Shown here piece by piece: positions 1 to 8,450 of a DNA stretch of 58,561 bases (within the stretch, counting starts at the first letter, position 1; every line of letters starts with the position of its first letter). The notes beneath the pieces were generated by a model. It ran no database searches, was not told the DNA's origin, and was given only the letters and a program-made list of their open reading frames with translations. The stretch comes from Gloeocapsopsis crepidinum LEGE 06123 (lineage in GTDB: Bacteria > Cyanobacteriota > Cyanobacteriia > Cyanobacteriales > Chroococcidiopsidaceae): the NCBI RefSeq assembly GCF_015207655.1, contig NZ_JADEWN010000033.1:1-58561 (forward strand), given 5' to 3'. Made by a program: the position numbers and the translations under genes.

Positions 1-332
1 CTGATTGAGGTGTCACCTTGTGTGTATGCCTTAACTATTTTTTCTCGCAAGTCGAGCGAGTACGGTTTCATTAGACTTCATTTGTGTACTCCTCTTACTG
101 TACCTCATAAACTTGCAATAGGCTGTAAATTTGCTTCTCTATTTAGATATATAGAAAAACTCAAAAATATTTTTTTACTAATTTGCTGTTGCGGCTGAAT
201 TATCTGCAACTACATAAATTAGTTCTATATTAAATATATTTCACTAGTCTAGAAAAAGTGTTAAGAAATTACTCTTACTTAAGCTAAAAATGATGAAATT
301 CTAGTAAATTTAATATCTGATATTTATAATTT
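1..332. other. AT-rich stretch without a recognisable gene
   Basis: I see no convincing gene here. A 62-codon open frame at 10-198 has no recognisable family, no clear ribosome binding site and ordinary AT-rich composition. The stretch lies downstream of the minus-strand kinase gene and probably holds its 3' untranslated region, but no clear terminator hairpin is visible. Confidence 0.4.
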
Positions 333-1937
333 CTAAAGCCAGCCGCGCTTGCCATTAGGGCGTACTGTCATCCAATTTACTTTAGCGTGAGCTAACTGCT
401 CATCCGAAACTTTTGCTCCAGTGAGATTAGCCCCACACAAATTAACATTTCGTAAATTAGCATCACTCAAGTCAGCATAGCTCAAATTAGCACCGCGAAA
501 ATCGGCTCCTTCTAAATCAGCAGAATGAAAGTAAGCCTTTGTTAAAATGGTTTCTCTAAAATTAGTTCGCTTGAGGTTAGCGTGGCTAAAATCATTACCT
601 GACAAAATGCATTTAAAAAAATTTGTACGATCTAATTTCGCTGCCCGAAAGTTCACTTCTGATAGATCTACTCGCTGCAAGTCAAGTGAGCTGAGATCGT
701 AAGAAGCAAAATCTCTTCTTCCTTTGATATAAGACAAAACTAAATTGTCCGCATCTAGCTTTCTTGGTGGTGCAACTTTGGGTTTTTGTCCAATTGCTGA
801 AGGCGCAGAAGTAACGCTTGCTGATTGTTTAAGTTTATTTGGCACCTCGGTAAGATTTGCTCTTCTTGCACGAATTGCATCTGCCATTTGTGCCCTCGAT
901 TGAGCCGCACTATTACCATACGTACTTGTTGCAGTAGTCACTGGTGCTGTAGTAGATGTCGCTTGCTTCACCATTCTGGGTAATCTAGGTTTGTGAACCG
1001 CAGAAGGTTGAGCCGCCATACTGTTGGCTAAACTATCCATGTATGGTTCTAGTTCTAGTGCCGTTAAGACATCATTAGGAGATTGGTAACGATGTCGTAC
1101 AGCACCTTCTAGCATTTTTTGTAAAACTTCGCGGAAGCGATCGCTAATTTGTACTTTGTTTTGCCAAAGCATTTCTCCAGTTGAGGAATTGTAGTCAAGA
1201 TCTTTAGGAGATTTGCCCGTAAGCAGATAAATACAAGTCACTCCCAAAGCATAAACGTCACTTGCATAAACGGGGCGCATCGCGAGTTGTTCGGGAGGTG
1301 CAAAACCTGGAGTTCCAACCGCAAAAGCTGTTAAAGCTGTATGTTCTGACATACTCGTTGTTTGACTGACTTGGTCTTTCACAGCTCCAAAATCAATCAA
1401 AACGAGTTTACAATCCTCATGACGTCGAATAATGTTTGCTGGTTTGATATCTCGGTGAATAACCTGTTGGCTGTGGAGATATTGCAACGTTGGCAGAAGT
1501 TCGCTCAAAAATTGCTTGACTCCAGCTTCACTAAAAGGACCAGAGCGTTTGATTTCCTGTTGCAGTGTTAAGCCATTAATGTACTCTTGAATTAAATAAA
1601 ACTGTTCGGTGTCTTCAAAGTAGTCGAGTAGCCTTGGTACTTGAGGATGACTACCAATCTTGCCTAAAGTTTTAGCTTCCCTAGCAAACAGTTTTCGCGC
1701 CATGTCTAAGGCTTCTGACGATGTTGCTGAAGGTCGTAATTGCTTGATGACGCACTTCGGTTCGCCAGGTAACGTTACATCTTGGGCTAAAAACGTTGCT
1801 CCAAACCCACCTTGGGCTAAAGCTTGCAGTGCCCGATAGCGATCGCGTAATAATAATTGAGCGCCACAGGTTGCACATGTCTGGCGGGAACTTGAGTTTT
1901 GCGGATGGGAACAATCAGGATTTAGGCAATAGCTCAT
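333..1937 (-). CDS. Ser/Thr protein kinase with N-terminal zinc ribbon and C-terminal pentapeptide repeats
   Basis: Predicted soluble eukaryotic-type serine/threonine kinase of 534 residues. The N-terminus carries four cysteines (C4, C9, C21, C24) spaced as a small zinc ribbon. The kinase domain follows with a glycine loop (GGFGATF), the lysine strand CVIKQL, the catalytic loop HRDIKPANII, the metal motif DFG and the activation-segment end GTPGFAPPEQ, so all catalytic elements are present. After a Ser/Thr/Ala-rich linker of about 100 residues, the last 130 residues are pentapeptide repeats of the A(D/N)Lxx type (for example ADLEGADFRGANLSYADL). This kinase-plus-pentapeptide layout is common in cyanobacteria. 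The longer frame opens at 1982, but I start at the ATG at 1937 because family members begin MSYCLNP. Substrate and signal cannot be read from the sequence. Confidence 0.93.
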   Translation of the reverse strand: MSYCLNPDCSHPQNSSSRQTCATCGAQLLLRDRYRALQALAQGGFGATFLAQDVTLPGEPKCVIKQLRPSATSSEALDMARKLFAREAKTLGKIGSHPQVPRLLDYFEDTEQFYLIQEYINGLTLQQEIKRSGPFSEAGVKQFLSELLPTLQYLHSQQVIHRDIKPANIIRRHEDCKLVLIDFGAVKDQVSQTTSMSEHTALTAFAVGTPGFAPPEQLAMRPVYASDVYALGVTCIYLLTGKSPKDLDYNSSTGEMLWQNKVQISDRFREVLQKMLEGAVRHRYQSPNDVLTALELEPYMDSLANSMAAQPSAVHKPRLPRMVKQATSTTAPVTTATSTYGNSAAQSRAQMADAIRARRANLTEVPNKLKQSASVTSAPSAIGQKPKVAPPRKLDADNLVLSYIKGRRDFASYDLSSLDLQRVDLSEVNFRAAKLDRTNFFKCILSGNDFSHANLKRTNFRETILTKAYFHSADLEGADFRGANLSYADLSDANLRNVNLCGANLTGAKVSDEQLAHAKVNWMTVRPNGKRGWL

Positions 1938-1982
1938 ATGAGCGTTACTCGCTGCTTCAGGTAATACTGGGAGCGATCGCAC

Positions 1983-2466
1983 CCTGCTTCAATTATTCAA
2001 AGAAAAACGACCAATCACCACCTGATTTATACGGAAATTGGGGATCATAAGGTCGAGGATCAAAGGTCAGGTTTTTTTGGAGCAGAGGGGCAGAGGAATC
2101 TAGGGAAGACTGGGAGTTATGAGTCGTGAAGTGTTGAGTTCAAGAGAGTTATGAGTTCTCAGTTTTGAGTGTTGAGTTTAAGAAAATTCAAAATAATTGC
2201 CTCCGGCACCTTTGTTCGCTTTCCAAAACTCACTCATTCAAAACTTAAAATAGTTGCCTCCCTTCGCTGCGCTTTCCAAAACTCAAAACTCAAAACTAAT
2301 CACTCTTTCACTCGCTCCTCGCTCTAAAACTTCTAACTTTAGATTAACTGTGTATTTGGCGTTGTCCTCCCTCAGTTAGGTGTAAATCCTTTTTTGCAAT
2401 AGTTAAATTGGCACTAGTTAACTTGCCATAAATTGTTGGTAAATACTTTACTTAAAGGAAAAAGAG
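1983..2466. repeat. Intergenic region built of low-complexity repeats
   Basis: No gene is visible. Roughly 2100-2335 consists of repeated variants of TTTTGAGTTTTGAA and its complement, mixed with blocks such as TTGCCTCC and CTTCGCTGCGCTTTCC. The same sequence types recur at the ends of many other genes in this window, so this looks like a family of dispersed intergenic repeats. The final 100 bases before 2467 look like ordinary upstream sequence, with a GGAAA-type ribosome binding site for the next gene. Confidence 0.6.
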
Positions 2467-3576
2467 ATGACTGAGAACAAGCAACCAGTTGATAAGTCTG
2501 ACGAGAATACTGAACCCAATAGCCAGCAACATGAGGATCAACCAAGCAGCTCAGGTGTTGGCGCAGCGGCAGCTGGAGCTGCTGTTGGTGCTATACTTGG
2601 CGGTCGTACTGGAGGAATCATTGGTGCTGTAGCAGGTGCAGCAGCAGGGGCAATGGCTGGTAGGGGTACAGCTGAGGCTGTCAATAAGACTGTAGAAGGT
2701 GTAGTAGACGCTGTAGAGAGTGTAGCCGACAATGTGAACGAAACTGTAGAAGGTGTAGGCGAAGCAGTAAAAGATACAGCTGATTATGTTAAGCCTTCTG
2801 TAAAGGGCGCAGTAGATTCAGTCAAAGAGACAGTTGAGGAGGCAAGACCCTCTATAGTTGACACAGCAGAAGCAGTCAAGGAAACAGTGCAGGAGTCCAA
2901 ACCCTCTGTTGTAGAAGCTGTTAAGTCTGCATCCGAGGAGGCTAAGCCAGCTGTCAGAAGTGTCTCAGAATCTGTAAAAGGTGCAGTAGACTCAACCAAA
3001 AAGACAATTGAGGAGGCAAGACCCTCTATAGTTGACACAGCAGAAGCAGTCAAGGAAACAGTGCAGGAGTGCAAACCCTCTGTTGTAGAAGCTGTTAAGT
3101 CTGAATCCAAGGAGGCTAAGCCAGCTGTCAGAAGTGTCTCAGAATCTGTAAAAGGTGCAGTAGACTCAACCAAAAAGACAATTGAGGAGGCAAGACCCTC
3201 TATAGTTGACACAGCAGAAGCAGTCAAGGAAACAGTGCAGGAGTCCAAACCCTCTGTTGTAGAAGCTGTTAAGTCTGCATCCGAGGAGGCTAAGCCAGCT
3301 GTCAGAAGTGTCTCAGAATCTGTAAAAGGTGCAGTTGAGGATGTTAAACCAGCCGTACAGAGTGCTGCAAACTCGGCCACGGATGCAACAAAAAGTGTTG
3401 CAGACTCAGCTAAACGTGCAACTGAAGAGGTCAAACCATCCTCAGTAGAGAAAAAGCAAGTTGAGCTACCCAGAATAACTACAGACACCGAAACGCTAGG
3501 TGCTTCTAGTGAAGCAGACTTCCCTGAAGAGAAAGTTATTCCGGTAGAAATTCGCGATCAGAGAACTGATGTGTAG
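2467..3576 (+). CDS. Glycine-zipper protein with amphipathic tandem repeats (LEA/apolipoprotein-like)
   Basis: Unidentified 369-residue protein. Residues 1-30 are polar and acidic. Residues 31-70 form an Ala/Gly-rich segment with GxxxG spacing (AAVGAILGGRTGGIIGAVAG), typical of glycine-zipper helices that insert in or lie on membranes. From about residue 75 to 330 the chain is a long run of Lys/Glu/Val/Ala 11-mer-like amphipathic helix units with regular prolines (xxKPSVVEAVK, EEAKPAVRSV). This resembles LEA proteins and the apolipoprotein A/E fold in composition; homology to either is not shown. Three nearly identical 58-residue units lie inside it. There is no Sec signal peptide. An envelope-associated or desiccation-protective role is a guess from composition. 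It stands alone, with repeats upstream and a long untranslated gap downstream. Confidence 0.8.
   Translation: MTENKQPVDKSDENTEPNSQQHEDQPSSSGVGAAAAGAAVGAILGGRTGGIIGAVAGAAAGAMAGRGTAEAVNKTVEGVVDAVESVADNVNETVEGVGEAVKDTADYVKPSVKGAVDSVKETVEEARPSIVDTAEAVKETVQESKPSVVEAVKSASEEAKPAVRSVSESVKGAVDSTKKTIEEARPSIVDTAEAVKETVQECKPSVVEAVKSESKEAKPAVRSVSESVKGAVDSTKKTIEEARPSIVDTAEAVKETVQESKPSVVEAVKSASEEAKPAVRSVSESVKGAVEDVKPAVQSAANSATDATKSVADSAKRATEEVKPSSVEKKQVELPRITTDTETLGASSEADFPEEKVIPVEIRDQRTDV
2848..3336 (+). repeat. In-frame 174-bp tandem repeat, about 2.8 copies
   Basis: Units start at 2848, 3022 and 3196, each encoding 58 residues beginning PSIVDTAEAVKETVQ. Copies 1 and 3 agree almost exactly at the DNA level. 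Copy 2 differs at a few positions (Cys for Ser after VQE, and ESK for ASE). The third copy stops after SVKGAV, where the sequence diverges. Near identity of DNA, including silent positions, points to recent duplication or ongoing homogenisation, so copy number may vary between strains. Confidence 0.9.
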
Positions 3577-4153
3577 AAGCAAACCTTTCAGGCAAAAAAA
3601 CATTAACAGATATTGTTAAGTTAAGTTGGCGTGAGACAGTTTAGCCAAGATTATCTAGAAAATCTTTTTTGCCCTGATTAAATACTTTAGCTAGGGTAGT
3701 AATAAGTATCGGAACAGAAAACTGGTTTAAGGATATGTACCCTTGGCGAAACGGGTAGTTGTACTTACAACAGTCCTTTATTCCTGTTTAGTGTTCCGCT
3801 GCTGGTCGTAGCCTATCAACACTATTATTGCGCGAAATAACTTGCAACGAGTTGCCCAACGGTTTGCAGGAGAACTCAGTAATAATGAATTGTCACTGCC
3901 TGAAATGCCCTAGATGGTTAAACTCGATGGCAGCTATCTCTACTTCTTTAAGTTTAAGCAGACAGGCTGAATATTTGCTTGACAGGTTCCTATTATCATG
4001 CGGCTCGCTGTGATGAATCAGGTAGCAAAGATTCTTATTTGCGTTCGGCTACATTAATTGGAGTACATCAAATGGTTTCGCTGGCACGGCAATGTATTCG
4101 AAGCTTTGCAATTTGATAAGATAGTCTGGCTGAAGTTTAAGCAAGCATACTCC
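3577..4153. other. Long pheT upstream region with possible decayed coding sequence
   Basis: No intact gene is recognised in 577 bases. Two stretches look weakly protein-like: a frame from 3815 to about 3968, interrupted by a TAG at 3911, reading NNLQRVAQRFAGELSNNE then MVKLDGSYLYFFKFKQTG; and a second frame from about 3984 to 4114 reading GSYYHAARCDESGSKDSYL and ending in TGA. I cannot name a family. They could be a frameshifted remnant or chance. The pheT promoter presumably lies in this stretch. Confidence 0.35.
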
Positions 4154-6601
4154 ATGCGTATTTCTCTGAATTGGCTGCAAGAACTGGTTGAGTTGACGCT
4201 TTCTCCAGAAGAATTGGCGGAAACGTTAACAATGGCAGGATTTGAAGTAGAAGAAATTGAAGATCGTCGTACTTGGGCAGAGGGAGTGGTTGTCGGAAAA
4301 GTACTGGAGTGTCAACGCCATCCCAATGCTGATAAACTGAGTGTCACGACAGTAGATGTGGGAACTGCTTCTTCAGAACTATTAAATATAGTCTGCGGTG
4401 CGTCTAATGTGCGGGCGGGAATTTATGTGCCGGTCGCGTTAGTTGGCACTTATCTGCCCAAAATTGACGTCAAAATCAAAGCAGCAAAACTACGCGGAGT
4501 ACGCTCTGAAGGCATGATTTGTTCTTTAGCTGAGTTGGGATTAGCTAAAGAATCTGCGGGAATTCATATTTTTGAGCAGAAAGTGCCATTAGGCAGTGAT
4601 GTTCGTCCATTGCTTGGCTTAGATGATGTCATTCTTGACTTGACGGCAACGGCAAATCGTGCTGATGCATTAAGTATGGTTGGTGTAGCACGAGAGGTCG
4701 CCGCAATTACAGGTAAAACAGTGCGATTACCAGCAGCACAGGAAAGCTCAATCTCAGATGGTAAGAAGAATTTAACTATTAATATCGTAGAATCACAAGC
4801 TTGCCCTGCTTACATGGGTACGGCGATTGAATCCCTAAAAATTGCTCCTTCACCAGCATGGTTACAACAGCGATTGCAAGCCGCAGGAATTCGCCCAATT
4901 AATAATGTTGTAGATATTACAAACTACATTGTGCTGGAATGGGGTCAACCGCTACATGCTTTTGATCGCGATCGCCTTTTAGCTGTTAGTGGAACTCAAT
5001 CAGAATTAACGATCGGTGTCCGATTCGCACAACCTGGCGAAACACTAAAAACGCTGGACGGTCAAACGCGCACGCTTTCCAATCAAGCTTTACTGATTAC
5101 CGCGCACGACAAACCAGTTGCTTTAGCAGGGGTTATGGGAGGCGAAGCAACAGAAGTGCATGAAGCTACTCAAAACCTTGTTCTAGAAGCCGCACTATTC
5201 GATCCTGTAGCAATTCGTCGTTCTGCGCGGAGCCAAGGTTTACGTACAGAAGCTTCAGCAAGATATGAGCGTGGCATCAATGCTGCTGAATTAGAGCTAG
5301 CCTGTCATCGAGCGTTAATGCTTATTCGTGAATTAGCTGGAGGTGTTGTCGTACAACAGCAGTTTGCTGATGCACGTCCCGAAGTTGGTGCGCTGTCACG
5401 TTCGATTGAACTACGTCTTAATCGCGTCAACCAAGTTTTAGGACCAATTGACTTAGGAGATACGACAGGCGAATTACAATCAGAAGATATTCAGCAAATT
5501 CTTACCGCACTCGGTTGTCAAGTCAAACAATTACCTGAACGGCAAAAAGTTTTGACTGTTACAGTTCCGCCGTATCGTCATCGCGATTTAGAGCGCGAAA
5601 TTGACTTGATCGAGGAAATTTCACGGTTGTATGGTTATGATCGCTTTTGCGACACTTTACCTGAAAAAACAGAGCCTGGCTATCTTTCCCTAGAACAGCA
5701 ACTCACTCGCCAACTCCGCGAAGCTTTCCGCGCTGCTGGACTAACAGAACTGATCCATTATTCGTTAGGTAAACCAGGACAAGAAAGACAAATCGTGCTG
5801 ACTAACCCTATCTTCGTCGAATATTCAGCACTGCGCACAAACTTAATTTCTGGCTTGATTGATGCTTTTCAGTACAACCTAGAGCAAGGTAATGGCAGCT
5901 TGAATGGTTTTGAAATTGGGCGCATTTTCTGGCAAGAAGAAGATGGCTTGCTTGAAGCTGAGGCTTTAGGTGGGATTTTAGGTGGAGATGCCACTCAAGG
6001 TAAGTGGACGTCAGGTGGAAAAGAACATCCTTTGACTTGGTTTGAAGCTAAGGGCGTTCTAGAAAGTGTCTTTCAACGCTTGGGCTTGAAGGTGGAATTT
6101 CAACCCAGTCATCAAGACTCTCGCTTGCATCCAGGACGTACTGCATCGTTATGGTTGCAGGGTAATCGATTAGGTGATTTTGGACAAGTCCATCCTCAAT
6201 TACGTCAAGAAAAAGGCTTACCAGATGCGGTTTATGTATTTCAGCTTGATTTAGATGTGATTTTAGATTATTGGGATCGCGACGAAGTTTTAGTCCCAAG
6301 ATTCCGTCCGTATTCTACTTATCCAGCTTCACCTAGAGATATAGCATTTTTCGCTCATCTAGAAGTCTCTGTTGCGGAAATAAAACGCGCGATCGCCCTT
6401 GCAGCCGGAGAATTACTCGAATCGGTGGAATTGTTTGATGAATATCGCGGCGAACACGTCCCACAAGGACAAAGAAGTTTAGCATTTCGCCTAGTATATC
6501 GCGCCCAAAACCGTACTCTAACAGATGAGGACATCGAACCTCTACACCAAAAAGTGCGAGAATCTCTGGTAGAAAAATTTGGCGTGAATCTACGCAGTTG
6601 A
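4154..6601 (+). CDS. pheT: Phenylalanine-tRNA ligase beta subunit
   Basis: Beta chain of the cytoplasmic alpha2-beta2 phenylalanyl-tRNA synthetase, which charges tRNA-Phe; the alpha chain (pheS) is not in this window, as is common in cyanobacteria. The 815 residues show the full bacterial domain order: N-terminal [14 protein letters not shown], the tRNA-binding OB-fold at about 40-150 ([19 protein letters not shown]), the B3/B4 editing domain, the B5 domain, the catalytic-like core and the C-terminal anticodon-binding ferredoxin-like domain ([16 protein letters not shown]). The open frame extends upstream to 4058, but the ATG at 4154 gives the standard N-terminus, so I use it. The long gap upstream suggests an own promoter. 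Only 22 bases separate it from the next gene. Confidence 0.97.
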   Translation: MRISLNWLQELVELTLSPEELAETLTMAGFEVEEIEDRRTWAEGVVVGKVLECQRHPNADKLSVTTVDVGTASSELLNIVCGASNVRAGIYVPVALVGTYLPKIDVKIKAAKLRGVRSEGMICSLAELGLAKESAGIHIFEQKVPLGSDVRPLLGLDDVILDLTATANRADALSMVGVAREVAAITGKTVRLPAAQESSISDGKKNLTINIVESQACPAYMGTAIESLKIAPSPAWLQQRLQAAGIRPINNVVDITNYIVLEWGQPLHAFDRDRLLAVSGTQSELTIGVRFAQPGETLKTLDGQTRTLSNQALLITAHDKPVALAGVMGGEATEVHEATQNLVLEAALFDPVAIRRSARSQGLRTEASARYERGINAAELELACHRALMLIRELAGGVVVQQQFADARPEVGALSRSIELRLNRVNQVLGPIDLGDTTGELQSEDIQQILTALGCQVKQLPERQKVLTVTVPPYRHRDLEREIDLIEEISRLYGYDRFCDTLPEKTEPGYLSLEQQLTRQLREAFRAAGLTELIHYSLGKPGQERQIVLTNPIFVEYSALRTNLISGLIDAFQYNLEQGNGSLNGFEIGRIFWQEEDGLLEAEALGGILGGDATQGKWTSGGKEHPLTWFEAKGVLESVFQRLGLKVEFQPSHQDSRLHPGRTASLWLQGNRLGDFGQVHPQLRQEKGLPDAVYVFQLDLDVILDYWDRDEVLVPRFRPYSTYPASPRDIAFFAHLEVSVAEIKRAIALAAGELLESVELFDEYRGEHVPQGQRSLAFRLVYRAQNRTLTDEDIEPLHQKVRESLVEKFGVNLRS

Positions 6602-6623
6602 GTTTGTAAATTACTGGAAGACT

Positions 6624-6893
6624 ATGCCTAAGTACGTAATGTGGGGAAGTTACTGTGATAATGTACTAGAAAAACGCGCTCCTTATCGACAGGCTCATCT
6701 CGACGGGCTGGCTGCACAAAAAGAATCTGGGGTGTTGATTACAATCGGTCCAACAAAGGATTTAATAAAGGTTTTTGGCATTTACGAAGCTGAGGATGAA
6801 GCAACAGTCCATCAACTTGTTGAAGCCGATCCTTATTGGAAAAATGGAGTTTGGACTGAGTACTACATTAAGGAGTGGATTCAAGCTTTTTAA
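6624..6893 (+). CDS. YciI-like protein
   Basis: Small 89-residue soluble protein of the YciI family (dimeric alpha-beta barrel, ferredoxin-like fold). The family pattern is visible: a strand MPKYVMWGSYCDN, the helix with RAPYRQAHLDGLAAQKESG, the GPTKDL loop and the C-terminal DPYWKNGVWTEYYIKEW. A conserved His (in QAHLD) and the acidic residues near it match the His-Asp pair proposed as active site in the family, whose physiological reaction is generally unknown. It starts 22 bases after pheT on the same strand, so co-transcription is likely, although no functional link to translation is evident. Confidence 0.85.
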   Translation: MPKYVMWGSYCDNVLEKRAPYRQAHLDGLAAQKESGVLITIGPTKDLIKVFGIYEAEDEATVHQLVEADPYWKNGVWTEYYIKEWIQAF

Positions 6894-6900
6894 GTAGAGT

Positions 6901-7008
6901 CGATTGACATCAATCGCAGGTGCCCTGCCACTTTCTTCGGAGCTACCCTAGACGAATTGTGCGGAGGCACACTCTTAAGTTTGAGTTTTGTTGGTAAATT
7001 CGCCTCCG
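6901..7008. other. Convergent intergenic region with three hairpins
   Basis: Between the YciI-like gene and the end of cobK there are three inverted repeats: CGATTGA/TCAATCG at 6901-6916, GCAGG/CCTGC at 6916-6928, and CGGAGGC/GCCTCCG closing a 33-base loop at 6962-7008. None has a strong U-tract directly after it, so terminator function for the convergent genes is possible but not shown. Confidence 0.45.
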
Positions 7009-7066
7009 TGGATTTTGTTGATTGATCTGCGAATTTATTTGGCAAGCTAGCTAAGGTTAATATCAA

Positions 7067-7888
7067 TTAACTGTAAAGGCTTAGGTTGAGGTGCTGACGA
7101 CAAAAATCTAATACAACAGATAAATCGCTAGTTTGTTGTGGATAATTAACTATTGGTCTACTTATTGTGATTAAGGGAACACCTAGTTGAGTAGCGACAA
7201 GACGTTTAATATCTTCACCCCCTGGTTTTCCTGAAGCTTTGGTAATCACGAGTTGAATTTGCCATTGACGCCAAAGTGCGAGTTCTAAATCAGCGGAAAT
7301 GGGAGGACGCAGACAAATTAATCGATCTGGGGTAAACCCAGCTTGCGCTGCTGCTGTCATGGCGATCGCTGAAGGGAGAATTCGGGCAAATAATGTTGCG
7401 CGATTGTGCCAAGCTTGAAACATCTGTAGCGGTCGATATCCCACAGTTAACAATACTCGCTTATTCTGTAAGTAGTTTGTTGTTAGTAAAGCTTCAAAAC
7501 TATCGAAATTCTCGCTCGCACTTCCTGTGCTAGATAGCAATACTGGGCGTTCATAGCGGAGGTAAGGTATCTGTAGTTGTTGCGCCGCTGCGATCGCATT
7601 ATGCGAAACTTCCACAGCATAGGGATGAGAGGCATCAACAATCGCCTTAATTTGTTGTTGGTGAATAAATTCTGAAATTTGAGCTAAAGTTAAACGCCCT
7701 ACCCAGATTGTTAAACACGGTGCAGGACGATAAAGCGATCGCGCAGATTCAGTTGTTACAGAAACAATACAACAGACATTTTCTGGTGCGATCGCCTGAG
7801 TAATTTTGATGCTTTCTTGAGTTCCGCCAATCAGCCACAACTTCCCATGATGACAAACTTGCAGTGACTGATTGAAAGCGGCAGACAT
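7067..7888 (-). CDS. cobK: Precorrin-6A reductase (cobalt-precorrin-6A reductase)
   Basis: Predicted NADPH-dependent reductase of the corrin ring pathway to cobalamin (CobK/CbiJ family), 273 residues. The N-terminus has the Rossmann-type LWLIGGTQESIKI; later landmarks of the family are VDASHPYAVEVS, YLRYERPV, LLTVGYRPL, the region ILPSAIAM and, near the C-terminus, LVITKASGKPGGEDIKR. Length is near the family norm. It lies 7 bases after a small membrane protein gene on the same strand. No cobalamin riboswitch is seen upstream. A second corrin-pathway candidate, the cobD-like gene at 19432, is 12 kb away, so the pathway is scattered as usual in cyanobacteria. Confidence 0.92.
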   Translation of the reverse strand: MSAAFNQSLQVCHHGKLWLIGGTQESIKITQAIAPENVCCIVSVTTESARSLYRPAPCLTIWVGRLTLAQISEFIHQQQIKAIVDASHPYAVEVSHNAIAAAQQLQIPYLRYERPVLLSSTGSASENFDSFEALLTTNYLQNKRVLLTVGYRPLQMFQAWHNRATLFARILPSAIAMTAAAQAGFTPDRLICLRPPISADLELALWRQWQIQLVITKASGKPGGEDIKRLVATQLGVPLITISRPIVNYPQQTSDLSVVLDFCRQHLNLSLYS

Positions 7889-7895
7889 ACGCGTA

Positions 7896-8084
7896 CTAGC
7901 CCTTGAGTGCTTTCCTGAAATTTTGTCGATAAGATTTATTAGAAATTAACAATGCTGGCCATAATAGTGATAGAGATAATCGATTAGAAAAACTACGCGA
8001 GAAGGTAGTGCGATGAAACCCATTCCAGAATTTCCAAGCACCTATTGCATATGCAATAACAACTAACCAATAAATGAAGTTCAT
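7896..8084 (-). CDS. Small membrane protein of unknown function
   Basis: A 62-residue protein starting MNFIYWLVVIAYAIGAW. The first 20 residues form one good membrane segment; a second, weaker hydrophobic stretch (LSLSLLWPALLI) lies near residue 45, followed by a basic tail (RQNFRKALKG). The frame opens with TTG at 8105, but the ATG at 8084 puts the membrane segment at the N-terminus and is preferred. The gene ends 7 bases before cobK and is likely co-transcribed. I do not recognise a named family. Confidence 0.6.
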   Translation of the reverse strand: MNFIYWLVVIAYAIGAWKFWNGFHRTTFSRSFSNRLSLSLLWPALLISNKSYRQNFRKALKG

Positions 8085-8450
8085 TCTCAGCAACCACCTG
8101 TACAACTCATTGATTAAGTAAAAGCTGGTATCTTCAGCGGTGACAAATGTCCTCTTCCACTATCTTTAGTGTAGAGTAGCTTACAGAAATCGTTACAGCG
8201 ATCGCGTAAGTAGCTTTGAGTTAGTTGTAGCTCAAAAGCATAGTAACTTGCCACTCATCGTCGAGTATAGGCGCGTAGTTGTACACCCCTACACTGACAT
8301 ATGTGCCTAATGAAGTTTACGCTTAACGGATGTATCTTGTGGAAGTACCTTAAGTTTCAACATACATAGGAAACTAGAACAAGACTTGCTTTTTTGCCAG
8401 AGTCATTGGCTGTGTGTCAGTGACGAGTGCAAATCAATTAAGGAGGAATT
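8085..8450. other. Divergent promoter region
   Basis: The stretch between the small membrane protein (minus) and the nucleotidyltransferase (plus) contains no gene I can support. It holds one HIP1-like GCGATCGC at about 8199. The ribosome binding site AAGGAGGAATT lies directly before the ATG at 8451. Promoters for both divergent units should lie here, but I cannot place -35/-10 boxes with confidence. Confidence 0.5.

Noticed and set aside
10-198. 62-codon open frame at the window start
   Set aside because: No ribosome binding site, no family likeness, AT-rich composition like its flanks.
2848-3336. CRISPR-like regular repeat spacing
   Set aside because: The 174-bp units are contiguous and coding with no spacers, so this is a protein tandem repeat.
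2784-3488. Long antisense open frame (234 codons) opposite the tandem-repeat gene
   Set aside because: It mirrors the repeat-rich coding strand; its Ser/Thr/Leu content follows from the complementary codons and there is no start-site support.
3828-4013. Short open frame upstream of pheT
   Set aside because: Cysteine- and serine-rich translation without family likeness; a different frame in the same stretch looks more protein-like.
6900-7066. Cobalamin riboswitch near cobK
   Set aside because: The hairpins are at the 3' end of cobK, and no B12-box-like sequence or multi-stem architecture is visible upstream of the cobK unit either.
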